This document shows positions 25,346 to 36,084 of a DNA stretch of 64,000 bases, piece by piece (the stretch's first letter is position 1; the number at the start of each line of letters is the position of its first letter). The position numbers and the translations under genes were made by a program. Origin of the DNA: Oxytricha trifallax (taxonomy: Eukaryota > Ciliophora > Spirotrichea > Sporadotrichida > Oxytrichidae); contig ARYC01000063.1 in NCBI GenBank assembly GCA_000711775.1, positions 1 through 64,000 of the forward strand. Direction: 5' to 3'. The notes beneath the pieces were generated by a model. The model was not told the origin of the DNA, did not search any database, and saw only the letters and a program-made list of their open reading frames with translations.

Positions 25346-26106
25346 GGGGAAAGAGTAAACCTAGGGGAGGAGGTATAAAGAGAAATTGCCTAATTCTACA
25401 ACATACTATACCTAGACGAAAGATAGAAGAAAGAGGAGAGCCCCTAAGTAAGAGGTTCGTTGATGATAAACTTGTAAGACATTGATTAGTATTGCAACAC
25501 AAACGACGTGGAAAAAAGCATCAAAGAATGTAATTTCTACAAGGCTATAGTCCCTGACGGGGTTGATGGAAAAAATCTATTAAAGTCGGAAATTATTCGA
25601 AAAAAAGTATGCGAAAAGATTGTATTATAGCTAAAGGCGGGATAAATCCCAGATTATTTTAAAGAAGACTTAAAGTAATAAACTTTCATCTTAGCAAATA
25701 ATAGAAAAAGTGATAATAAAAAAATTGTTAGAAAAAGGGAGAGAGTTACTAAAAACGGACAACTTCCAGAGTGGGCTTAATGAAAACAAAACACTCATAT
25801 GAATTTGATTAAATTGCTGGAGCATATAAAGATATCGAAAAGACAGAGCAAATAACGAGAAGCCTACCTTCTGGTGGATCTTCAGAAGGCTTACGACTCT
25901 GTCTGGAAAGACAAGCTGATGACGGTACTGAAGAACAGAGCGAAGACTCAGGAAAATAAAACTACCATTAGACTAGTAGAAGAACTTTACTCTAACAACA
26001 GAATAAAAATTCGAAAACGACTATATAAAAACACAGAATGGGGAAACATTAGGAAGTAGAATTTCACCTATGCTATTCAATATCTACCTTCAGGTTGCCC
26101 TCCATT

Positions 26107-26782
26107 CAGTCAAAATTGAAGTAAAATTTAGAATATATAAATCCTTAAATAAATAATTTAATCACGCTTATTGTTATTAAACTTAAAATTTTGATAAATA
26201 GAATATAACTTACACTTCAATGATTTTGCTTAATTTTTAATTGTTCAAATATTTTTAATTGTTCTTTATTTATCTAAACAGTAATTTATAAATATATTTA
26301 GACCATTTTCATTAATATATATTTAGAAATAAAATAAATTTAGAAATAATGAAAGTTAAATTTGTCAAAAAGTAAACTTGATTTATTCAATATTATGAAA
26401 TGTTATCAAATCAAAAATAATTTTAATTAAAGACTTAATATTTTTAAATAAAGTTAATTTTTAAAGAAATTTTTAACTCATTTACTATCTTTAATAAGCA
26501 TAAGTAAACTAAAGTTATATTAATCAAAATGAAATGAAATTATATATTTATAAGTTTAGATTTTTTAAATAATTTTAATATAAATTAACAAATAATATAA
26601 TTACTGGGACCAAGTAGTAAAAATATATTTATTTTTACTACTTGGTCCAAAAAATATAATAATAATTAAAAATTCATCAATATTTCTAAAAAATAATTAT
26701 AATAATTGTATTTTGTTTTCAGCAATGTATTTTTGAATATTAAGAAATTTTACTATTCCCGATTATTTTTATATTATGACTG
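26107..26782. mobile_element. 676-bp MITE, copy 2, inside the LINE RT
   Basis: Starts CAGTCAAAATTGAAG and ends …TTTATATTATGACTG, with ATT duplicated on both sides (26,104-26,106, 26,783-26,785). Removing the element and one ATT restores CTCCATTCACAAAAT and the protein VALHSQNKVYSLIRQGKL, which matches LINE copy 2 (DELYSQ…SLIRQGKL), so the boundaries are exact. The length equals copy 1 (676 bp). The internal hairpin at 26,607-26,648 (GGACCAAGTAGTAAAAAT … ATTTTTACTACTTGGTCC) is perfect over 18 bp. No ORF. Confidence 0.95.
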
Positions 26783-26855
26783 ATTCACAAAATAAAGTTT
26801 ACTCTCTCATTAGACAAGGCAAGCTAATTGGTTGCATTTTCAGATGTCATCCTTA

Positions 26856-27497
26856 AAGGGTTTCGACCTACTGGTAAGTCGGTAACCAGCCCGACCAATT
26901 CCGGTACCCCGGAGGGTTCGAAACCGTAGTAGCACCTGGTTTTTCAGGATAAGTCTCGGATCTGAGGAGTTACTCAGAATACGTCAGGCAAGGTATAGGG
27001 GGACCTCGCCAAAAATAAAAATCGACCGAACTGAACTTAAGTCGTGTTAAAACTAAAAGTTCCCACCACAGTCCATCACAGGGAGTAAGCTGCCTTCTCA
27101 GGGGCTGTGGTGCTACAACTAGGATTTGCGCCTGGAGTCCGTAATGAGTCTACTGTGCTTGGAAAAGGGACCCTGTATCCCAGAAGAAAAAGTAAGCACG
27201 GGTAAAAACTACTGTGGATTTTCCCTGAGAGCTAACGCCGGGGTTTTTAGAAACAGAGAACTAGAGAAGAGCCAACAATCAGCCGAACAGAACATAAACA
27301 TCCCTGGAAGGGGCAATTGGAAGTTGCACTGATCGAGATAACCTGGGGTTTGGGGCAACACAGAAATGCCTTTACTACAAAGCACATAGGAACTCAGAAA
27401 TTCAAGTGTTAGTCCGAGAGTACTTTGAAAGGTTTGATGTTAATTCATATACTGTTGATAACCTCCCGTAAATTAATTCAATGGCTAAAATTCATCA
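26856..27497. ncRNA. GC-rich SINE-like retro-insert with tRNA-like head
   Basis: Bounded by a 9-bp direct repeat TCATCCTTA (26,847-26,855 and 27,498-27,506); removal restores the LINE RT (AFSDVILINIKDYQQF), in line with copy 2 (AFADNILL…). The first ~500 bp are 40-60% GC by line count, against roughly 20-25% around it. The head has a tRNA D-arm-like hairpin CTGG-TAAGTCGGTAA-CCAG (26,871-26,889) and GGTTCGAAACC (26,915-26,925), a perfect fit to the pol III B box GGTTCGANNCC. Further stems: CGGTACCC/GGGT…ACCG (26,902-26,926), CACCACAG/CTGTGGTG (27,064-27,112), GGGA/TCCC (27,167-27,181), CCCT-GGA-AGGG and GCAATT-GGA-AGTTGC (27,302-27,327). The last ~60 bp are AT-rich. No TIR. Best explanation: a tRNA-derived SINE or retrocopy of a structured RNA; source unknown. 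Strand undecided (the B box reads on +). Confidence 0.6.
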
Positions 27498-28626
27498 TCA
27501 TCCTTATAAACATCAAAGACTATCAACAGTTTAAGAGGGTAATTCAATGTTTTAAAAACATTGACAAAGTCATAACTTAAAACTAAACACAAAAAAGACA
27601 GTATTCCTGAATGACTCAAAATAAATTGGAGATGTACAAGAAATAGATGGGATAAAGAAGGTGAAAGAAGCTAAGTACTTAGGCATAAATATTAAACTTA
27701 ACCCCTAAGAAATGCATGGAGTGAATTGAAAAAACAAACAGAGTTATACTAAAAGCTCACAAAATCCAACAACCCAACAATTGGGGATACGATTATGGTA
27801 ACTCAAATAAGGTCATTGCTGATCGCTGATCTACAAAAACACTCCACTTGTAGCTTCAAGATAACTGAAGATAGAAGAGAATGATAAAATGGAAACTTAG
27901 TTGAGAAGATTGCCTTCAAAAATCTTATAGACTTTCCGAATAAGATCCTGAGAAACGTGACCCAACTTAAAGAGAGCAGCACAACAGATAAAATAAGTGA
28001 ACTGGTCCAAAAGAACATAAAAAAGATAAGACACGACATAGAAGAAAATTCTGGAAAACAAACAAAGGTAAAAGTCAAGTGTCCAACAACAAAAGTAAAT
28101 TACAAAAATAAAAAAAAGATCTTCATCACAAAGAATGTGATGGATACTATGATGGCTATTACACAAGGAAGGACGCTGATAAGCCACGGCATGAGCCACT
28201 ACTGTAATATTCACAAAACATTTGTCAACTCCACTCACCTGAGAAATTGTAATTTAGTTATTTAGGCAGGTGACCCAACGAGATTCAATAAACTAATGGG
28301 GAAAACATATTAATAGATTTGGACAACAAATCCCAAATTGAAGTCCTAGCGAATATGATTTGGTTAAATGAAAGAATAAGAAGCCTTGAATTCAAAGGCT
28401 ATTTCTAAAAAGTTAAAAATAATGTTCAGAATCCATAAGTAAAGAAATAAGACCTGAGCATGGACTTGAAAGATCAAAATCTAAAGTTAAAAAATCACAA
28501 ATATTCAGATCAATGGACAAAATGAGAATAAATAAGATTGTGAGAATTAATGAGAAGCATAAATAATCTACAAAATTTAATTTAAGGAAATAAAAGCAAA
28601 GTAATTATAACTAATAATAATATTAA

Positions 28627-29045
28627 TATTGTAGAAATACATTTGAATTTGGAAAATTAATTATAATTAAATTAATAATAAATCAAAATCGTGGCAGTTA
28701 AAGTTGGCCAATTTAAACGATCTAGGGCTCATTCGATAGAGAATTCAAAATTAGCTGGACTTTACTATTGGCGGTACTATTTTATCGCATCCCTCAGCGA
28801 GATAACTCGACTTTAATTAAACTCATCTAAATTCATTAAATTATACCCTCACATTAAAGTCGAGTTATCTCGCTCTGAGGGATGCAATAAAATAGTACCG
28901 CCAATAATAAAGTCCAGCTAATTTTGAATTCTCTATCGAATGAGCCCAAGATCGTTTAAATTGGCCAACTTTAACTGCCACGATTTTGATTTATTATTAA
29001 TTTAATTATAATTAATTTTCCAAATTCAAATGTTTTTCTACAAAA
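28627..29045. mobile_element. ~419-bp foldback of the shared-TIR family, in LINE copy 1
   Basis: Arms run from ATTGTAGAAATACATTTGAA to the inverted copy ending TTCAAATGTTTTTCTACAA. Inside each arm: GTGGCAGTTAAAG, AGCTGGACTTTACTATTGGC and GCGAGATAACTCGACTTTA; the centre is about 28,815-28,850. No ORF. It separates the RT part of the LINE from the Ulp1-like part; the same family occupies the same relative place in copy 2 (54.24-54.66 kb). Confidence 0.92.
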
Positions 29046-29049
29046 ATAA

Positions 29050-30072
29050 TTTAAATAAGATTTTGATCCTAGAATTGAGAGATGGAAGAATCAAAAGATA
29101 ATCTAAACAAACAGTAACCAAGGAGAAGCTCCTATACAGCAATGTAGGGAGCTTACTGGAGAGAGTTATATGAGGTCAGAAGTATTATTATACCGACATA
29201 TTGCCAGAGTAGATGTATTAAGAATTGTAAGAACTGGGTGATATTGAGAATTGATTATGAAGGAATCAGGGGCAGTAGAAGTCTACAACGTAAGGAAATA
29301 AGTAGGTAGTCTAGCTCTGTTACAAAGGCACCTTAAGCAATTCAATAATTTCATTTGCCAAACTATAGGCAAAGCATTTGCAGAAAGGAACTTTGTGAGC
29401 AAGCCAGTGATCAATTAAGTAAGGGCTGAGGATTGTGGGATATTGACAATCTTGATGGCAAACTACATAGCTCTGGAACTATCAGGAGAGCCAGTGTTCC
29501 AGATATTTGCAAAAGCCTGGATCAATATGCAGAGATACTACCTGATGTTCAACTTAGAGGTTGGCCTCATGAAATTAGAGATTATAAAATCTGGCATATC
29601 CGTCATAGAAGAAGACCTTGAGCTAATCACAGATAAAAGAAATGAAAACCTATGTCAAGTTAATTGGGAAGTAAAAGGAAATGTGATGATCAACCAAAGT
29701 TCACATGTAGACACCTGTGACGAAATGGTTATTCAAGGAGGGGAAAATATGTTTCTTGAACAAATTTACATTGGACAAGAGGGGGAATACAGTGACGTGG
29801 ATGAGAACATTGCATAAATAGAAGGATTTCTATACACAAAAGGATAGAAAATAAGTGGAAAGTTTGAGATAAGGAAGGAGGAGACGAGGGAGCTCGAGCT
29901 CACCAAGGACCAACAAATGATCAAACCATCACTCAAGAGAAAGGAGGCACAAATAACAGGGACAGTGGCAGCAGAAAAGAATGGAAACAAGTTGGGCATT
30001 GAGAAAGAGGCACAGAGAGCCATTATGAATGATGAGGAACCACAAAGGAACAATGAAGAAAAAGGAGTTTAA
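29050..30072 (+). pseudogene. Ulp1-like cysteine protease part of LINE copy 1
   Basis: Code-27 reading: LYSNVGSLLERVIWGQKYYY, CIKNCKNWVILRIDYEG (about 29,214-29,262), then after a frame change AVEVYNVRKQVGSLALLQ, QFNNFICQTIGKAFAE and VINQVRAEDCGILTILMANY (about 29,405-29,465). Q…DCG with the following helix is the C-terminal half of a Ulp1/SENP (C48) active site; the usual His-Trp appears as Asn-Trp and the usual Asp as Asn (VYN). After the protease comes a long Glu/Lys-rich tail, open even in the standard code (29,443-29,817), ending near 30,072. LINE copy 2 has the same domain. In family members the enzyme cleaves ubiquitin-like proteins; the role in a LINE is unknown. Confidence 0.7.
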
Positions 30073-30075
30073 ATT

Positions 30076-31329
30076 TAGAAGTGAATTACATTTCGTGGAC
30101 TTTACTCACACAACTTAAATGGAAATGAAATGAATATATATTTACCTTAAGTTATTTTCTGTCTATCTATCTATAAATACTTTAACTCATAATATTCTAA
30201 GATACTTTAAAAAATTTGCATATTTATAATATAAAATATAAAGAAAATTCAAAATAAGTATTACATATATATTTGTATTAAAGAATTTTTATTTTGACGA
30301 TTTTTATACTATTTTGACTCAATATCAAATATTTTTTAAAAATTAAAATATTATCTAATAAATTAAATGGCATTTTCTAAAATTATAAAACAACAAGATA
30401 TCTTAAAAAAGTAAAGAACTTTCGTAGTATTAAGAAGTAACTTTCTGTCATAAATAAAATTTATATCTAAATATAAATAAAAGTAATAACAAATAAAATC
30501 AATAAATTAATAATTTTATTAAAAAAAACTAAGGTTTCTTATAAGTTTATGGCTAAATTATATACAGATGATAAAGTTCAAATATATTGTCAGTGCAATC
30601 ATTGAAAATATGTAAATTAATAGTAAAAATTTTAACATTTAATAAAAACATTAAATAATTGCAATCTATAAAAATGATATAAGTAAATGCACTTTTCTAA
30701 ATATTGTTTTCTGAATTTAATTTTTGGTAATAATCTTAATAAAGTAAATGTTTGAGGAATTAAGATGTTTATTAAGTTTAAATAAATCTAAAAATATAAT
30801 AAAAAAGAAGATAATTTTCAATTAGTATTAAAAATTAACATATTAAGCAGTTTATTAATTAAAAATATCAAAATTTAAAAATTAAAGTTTATCTTAAGTC
30901 GTCTCAGAAGTTTTCTCAAATTATCTTATTTTTATTATAAATTATTGATATTTTATTTAGTTTTTAGTTTATCTATACTATCAGTTGTTTATTATCTTTT
31001 TTTATTACTTTCTTAATTTATTATTATTTTTTTATTAATAACTATTTATTTTTTCCTTTTCTTTTTTATTATTAAATTGAGTATATTTTTTTATGATTTC
31101 TTAAGTATTTAAAGTTTTAATTAAATTAAATATGTAATTTGATTATTATAAGAATATTTTATATTTAATCTTTTTAACTAGCTTCTTCTTTTTTATTATT
31201 ATTATTAATAACTTTTTTTTATTTTAACAAGTTACCTAATTCTCAATTTGATTTTTTTATTTTAAATTATTGATCATACTTTATATTTTTTCCTTATTGT
31301 TCTAACTGACGACTGAAGTGGTTTATCAA
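30076..31329. other. AT-rich spacer
   Basis: Low-complexity AT DNA after the LINE 3' end. No gene or strong repeat seen; about 30,990-31,260 is T-rich. Confidence 0.4.
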
Positions 31330-31745
31330 ACATAACCATTTTTATATGATAGACATTACTTATAGATCAATCTAGGAATAGCTACAATTCATCATGGTGT
31401 GTAAGAATGGTCAACAAATGAGTTACAGTTTTTGTGTAGAAGATCGTTATGCTATGTATACGCAGAAATAACTTAATCACATGACATTGTAAGCATCGAT
31501 ATCGCAAAGTTGCCATAATTGCTTGTCACTTTTGCATGGTTTGTAGATCACTTTACCATCTCATGCGATTTCTTATGCATCTTAATCACTTTCGAAGGCT
31601 GAAGATTGGTGCCAGCGTTTGCCAAGTAGCTATTTTTGCATTGTGAGTTAGAAGATCATGATGTGGCATCTCCCTTTAAGTTGAGAGTGTTAGCATAGAT
31701 GCAATGATTGAAAGAGTAATATTGAGAGAAATGCTTGTATTTATA
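31330..31745 (-). pseudogene. Surface/secreted-type protein relic, copy B
   Basis: The minus-strand frame gives FSQYYSFNHCIYANTL, SNSQCKNSYLANAGTNLQ and NYGNFAISMLTMSCD, aligning with copy A at 18.3-18.9 kb (YHYCSFSPCNYINIL; STQCTKDYLTYANTNLP). The serine/cysteine framework is kept but the rest has drifted, with TGA and frame changes. It precedes an RGG-type relic in the same order as copy A, but 0.7 kb of AT-rich DNA (31.75-32.45 kb) now lies between them. Confidence 0.45.
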
Positions 31746-32469
31746 ATAATACACGTCAAACACACTTTTATAAGCATGATTTACATAAATTATAAACAGT
31801 ACTTAAAATTAATGTTATATAAAAAGTTTTTATTCAATTGCTCATGCTTCAACCTTTGAAATCGTTAATGCTCGCTTCAACCTTTTAATACGTTGAAACT
31901 TGAACATTAATTAAGTTATATATTTTTATTAAACAAAAAACATTAATTGATAATTGAGTTAAGTTTTAAGTATTAATATATTATTTCCTTTACAATTTTA
32001 AGTTAATTAAGAATCTATATGGAATTTATGAGGGCTTATTGTTGATTTCTTAATCAAAATTAATGGACAATAAATAGTATAAGTGTCATTATTCTAAATA
32101 AATTTAAATTAATTAAAGTTCCATTTGGAATTAAATATTATTTATAAATATCATTTAATCATTTTAAAGTTATTGTCAAGCTTCAACGATTTTAAAGGTT
32201 GAAGCTTGATGATAAATACAATGATTATTATTGATCTTGAAATTAAAATTTAATTTTTATTTATTAATATTTAAAAATATTTAAAAAATGAAAAGTTAAA
32301 GATTTATTTTTCCTTTCTGCTCCTTCCCCTGCAATTAGAATTGTATCTAGTATGGCTTTTTATAATTGATTAAATTCCTATTTGACTTCCTCATTTAAAA
32401 TTACTTGAAACTTAAAACTCCATAATAAACTGGTACTTTGGAGATTAAGGCAATGCACAAATGGTTCAA
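31746..32469. other. AT-rich insertion-like interval with a small palindrome
   Basis: Absent from the homologous block at 18.9 kb, so probably inserted. It contains repeated GCTTCAACCTTT-type words (31,848-31,905) and the hairpin at 32,176-32,209. No gene. Confidence 0.4.
32176..32209. repeat. Perfect 12-bp stem hairpin
   Basis: TCAAGCTTCAAC, 10-nt spacer, GTTGAAGCTTGA. Related words GCTTCAACC occur 0.3 kb upstream, so this may be the core of a small degenerate foldback. Confidence 0.6.
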
Positions 32470-33270
32470 AATTTTTTAGAAAGAAGCCTGCCTGCTATTT
32501 TGCAAAAGTAGGGGGTGTCGCAAGAATCCTTCTCTTGCCCTCCTTGGCAATCCTCAACTACTCTATTAAATTTTTCTAGCAGAATGAGTATCCGACTATG
32601 GTATCCTACTACACACATAGGAAATGATAACTGGCATCAAGAGGAAAATGTGGCAGCTTAGAGATATTCGCAAGTTCAAGATCAATTTTATTAAAAACAT
32701 CTTTACAATTACCAATTAAATGTGCACAGGACGGTAACTTAATGCCATTGGTGGTCTTCGAAAATCTTGGTGTTAACTTATCTCAACCCTGTCAAATTGT
32801 CTGAGTAAGAGATTCCAACTCCTTAGATAATTTTAAGAGTAATCGCGTGGTGCCACAGGCATCTCCATTCGAAGGTTCATCCCTTACTTAGTTTGCAATA
32901 CTGTTTCGAATAAATGCAGAAGATGCCCAATGTGAAGACCAGCCTACTGTTGATGAATAAGTAAAAAGGAGAGATGATATTCGTGAATGAGGCTGATATT
33001 GAGGATAAAGATCCAAAGAAGCGTGGAACAGAGAAGATGACGATGGCAAATACAGAAGAAGATGAGGATCGACTACTATGGCAGCAAAGATGGCTGAAAC
33101 GGCTTCAAAGGACAAAATAAATATGGAAGATGCCTTCAAGGTAGAATACAGAGAGATAGATCAGAGAAGTAACAATACAGGGAGAAAATAAAGGAAGTAA
33201 AGGAGGAGCTCGAAAAGATTAAGATGGCAAATAATCAAAGGAGATTGTAAAACTAAAATGGCATGTTAAA
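32470..33270 (+). pseudogene. RGG-type relic, copy B
   Basis: Aligns in order with 18.9-19.64 kb: a GATATTCGCAAGTTCAAGAT block (copy A: GAGATTTGCAAGTTTAAGAT), CCCAATGTGAAGACCAGCCT (A: CCCAATGTGGAGACCAGTCT), the GAAGATGACGATGGCAAATA block, and GAGAGATAGATCAGAGA. In protein terms the tail reads RIQRDRSEKQQYREKIKEV then KEELEKI. It is more degraded than copy A. Same interpretation: remnant of an Arg/Gly-rich, possibly RNA-binding, protein gene. Confidence 0.45.
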
Positions 33271-36084
33271 CCAAAAGAAAAAGATATTGTTGCTAAGCTC
33301 AAGGATAATCAAAGATTATTTAAAAATAAAAGGTACATAAATAAGCTTCTGAAAGTATACATAATAAAGCTAAACTATATTGATGATTTAAAGACTATTA
33401 ATACATATACAATTATTTCACTTTTATAATTAAGAATCGTTTTTATATATTGAACTTTCACCCAAATTTTCACATGCTTTTATATTACAACGCTTATTTA
33501 AATTGTAATTAACTCAAAATTTTTTCTCATATTCCGTTTATAATAATTATTGATGTAGATAAAGCCTTTTTATTTCATATATTTTATAAGAATTCTTTTT
33601 TATCTTCTTTAATTTTTTTTTCATTTTATTTAATTCCGGGTCTTGAGATTTATTATTATTGTTTTATTTTTACATGATTATTCTCATCAAACTATATTTG
33701 TTACTTAATATTTATTAAATTAAGTTATATAAAAGACTTTTAAATAGAATATATAATTAAGTAATATTCTTTAATAATGAAATAATCCTACGTAGTTTAA
33801 ATATTGAATCGGAATATTAATGTATTTCGAGATCTATTTATATAAATGAATTGTATGTCTTTTATAGCTTAAGAATTAATTTAGTTATTTTTTATTTTGA
33901 TTGGTTATAGTGATTTGACTCCTTCTGCTGTTTTATAAAATCTTTTGCATTTTTGTCATCTTTATTCCTGAGTGTTTAGTCTTTATAGTGCCTAAGGGCT
34001 AAGATATTATTAGTCTTGTATTTCATGTTTTATTTTACTGTTTAGGATATCTCAAGTACTAATTTTTAAAGTTACTTAAAAACAACTTATATTCTTAATC
34101 TTAGTATTGACTATCATATTCGAATACTTGCTCCCAGGCTACAGTAGAAAATTTCATTAAAGGTCTTCATCTATTAAAATAGTCTTCCATGTAGTTGACA
34201 TTGTAGTTGCTCATATATTTCCAAGGTTAATGCCACCTTACATTTATGTTCTTATTAAATAGTAATATTTGGCTTATTAATAGCATGATTAAATACTAAA
34301 ACTTTGGGTTATTAAATAAACCTTATTTTACTATGTCATTACATTCAAATCCTTCAATAACTTGTCGGTTAAAGTCAACATACCGACCTGTGATTTCGAT
34401 GGTGTCACTTTTTTTAATTCAAAGTCTGATTTTAATTGAGTGTGAAATGCTACAGGGGGATCTGTAATCTCTTGGGTGGTCTCCATCATCACTTGAGTAG
34501 TTACTCATTAACAATTGATTATTATATTTCCTCTAGGCTTTGCAGAGTTTATGTAACTCTGTCTTGGCTAAAGTTCAGGTTTATCACAATTATAAATAGT
34601 TGACGTGGTACCGAGTATTTCTTTTTAATTGGTTCTTATATCTTGATTTGATTGGGTCATCTTAATGATAGTTCTCTGTTTATTGTTAGTTGTCTGTGTC
34701 TATTAATTTAATTGTAAATTTTTATTTATTCCTTATACATCAATGGATGGTAATATTCTATTGAGTTTATAGAAATATAGTCCTTAAGTTTGACTTTTGT
34801 ACTTTGTATTGAGATCTAATAAATCATTTTTGAGGAATCAAAAAAGCAATTTCATAAGGGTTCTATTAATATACTATAGTTTGCCAATGATGATATTTTT
34901 ATAATAAAAAATAATATTTATCTTTTATTTAATTTACTGTTTTCCTTTGGTTTCTAAAAGAATAACTCATCAATTTCTAAGTTTAAAAATTAAAACCTTA
35001 TATTTTGTTCTATTTTTCATGTTGATCTGTGGTTATATTATTGAAATTAACAAAAATACTTGTTTTTATAAAAAAAAATATATTTTTTTCCTAATTATGC
35101 ATTTATTTATGGTGAATGTGCAATATATTGAATATTTTTATCCAATCTCTTTTTTACATTTAGCAATATCTACTGTATATTTAAGATTTAATTATCATTT
35201 ATTTATAGAATAATATAGTGATTTTGTTTATTTTAATTTTCATAAATCTTACAAAAAAATGATTTTAAAATTGTACTTTTTACATTTAGCTCGAAATAAA
35301 AAGGAAATCTAAACTTTTCCAATTTTGATATTATTAATATATATACTCTAAATATACAAAAAAATGTATTTTTTTTTGTAAACATTTCCTTAGTTTTTGT
35401 TATTATTGAATAATTCAATAATTAATTTCTACTTTCTTAAACTAGTTTAAGTAATAGAGCATTATTCAATTTACAAATTAAATAATATTCCCGTGAAAAT
35501 AAGATCTATATTGTTAATAGGACTAAGTTTATCTTTTAAATTATTTTAAATTTAATGACAACCGCATTATTATTGTAAGTAATTTGATTTATATAAATGA
35601 TTTATCATAATATTGATTAGATGTTCTTAGTAGTATAATAAATAAGATTATTATGAATAATTAAATATTAAAATGACACAAAACAAAGGGAATAATTAAG
35701 AAAAAAGTAACAAAAGCTATATATTTTTATATATCAGTCACTAAAAGTATGAGATTCTTACTCATAATTAATATAAAACTCTCTGCCAAAATTTATTAGA
35801 ATTATTTATGTAAATTTCTAATATATTTGCTAGTGGCAAGTTATTTAAAGTAATTAAGTGGAAGAATCATTTTAATTACATTTATAGAATAGAAGATGAT
35901 AATTCCATATAAATATTCAAAATAAAAAATACTATATTAATATCAAGACATATTGGATAATATTAATATCAATAAAAATACTTATTCAAAAGAATTATAT
36001 AAAAGAATTCTATGAATTTAATGATTTTTTAAAAATAAAAAATCATTAAATTGGTAGCATATTTTAAAATTTACTTTGTAAAGT
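33271..36084. other. AT-rich interval without recognised gene
   Basis: No convincing coding region. The frames at 34,947-35,213 (+) and 35,233-35,418 (-) are hydrophobic translations of AT-rich DNA and I do not accept them. About 34,350-34,640 is less AT-rich but gives no motif. Confidence 0.4.

Larger units (their letters stand above)
24100..28560 (+). pseudogene. LINE ORF: AP endonuclease + reverse transcriptase + zinc knuckle
   Basis: The endonuclease reads REIELNWPEFIGLVETRL (ETRL is the catalytic Glu motif; about 24,150-24,215), then IKTFWQFLTWNIRD, HIFTVYIDYWNEEVKEL and GNQLDQIFSNVKTVQLKLTD followed by HKVI, the usual SDH-type end. The RT part reads VPDGVDGKNLL, LQLKAGQIPDYFKEDLKQQT, LLVDLQKAYDSVWKDKL (motif A, about 25,870-25,920), GSRISPMLFNIYLQ (motif B region, about 26,050-26,095), SLIRQGKL and AFSDVIL (motif C; FADD expected), then KYLGINI. 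The C-terminal knuckle is ITKNVMDTMMAITQGRT and GMSHYCNIHK … HLRNC, then QAGDPTRF. Many Gln are TAA/TAG. Frameshifts (for example near 25,797) and AFSDV instead of a YADD/FADD box make it inactive. It would have copied its RNA at a nicked target site. Confidence 0.88.
23705..30075 (+). mobile_element. Non-LTR retrotransposon (LINE), copy 1, with nested insertions
   Basis: The 5' end (AAAGTCGGGTAGG … GGAAGCTACC … CAGAAATCACTCAGA) matches the 5' end of copy 2 (57.95 kb, minus strand). In order: AP-type endonuclease (24.1-24.7 kb), linker with YFLLGEETDQK (24.9-25.0 kb), RT (25.5-27.75 kb), His/Cys zinc knuckle (28.1-28.26 kb), a conserved C-terminal extension, then a separate Ulp1-like part (29.05-30.07 kb). 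Insertions into it: AT-rich DNA 25,010-25,345; a MITE 26,107-26,782; a GC-rich SINE-like unit 26,856-27,497; a foldback 28,627-29,045. Frameshifts and a ruined RT motif show it is dead. Copy 2 provides the empty sites for two of the insertions. Confidence 0.9.

Noticed and set aside
27126..27332. 68-codon standard-code ORF within the GC-rich insert
   Set aside because: GC-rich DNA with few stops opens frames by chance; the paired structure and 9-bp duplication fit a non-coding retro-insert better.
26856..27497. Group I or group II intron, rRNA, RNase P, SRP RNA or tmRNA as the identity of the GC-rich insert
   Set aside because: None of the conserved cores of these RNAs is visible to me; only the D-arm-like and B-box-like head is recognisable.
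34947..35418. Hydrophobic ORFs on both strands
   Set aside because: They are poly-A/T-rich translations (Phe, Ile, Lys, Tyr) without domain features.
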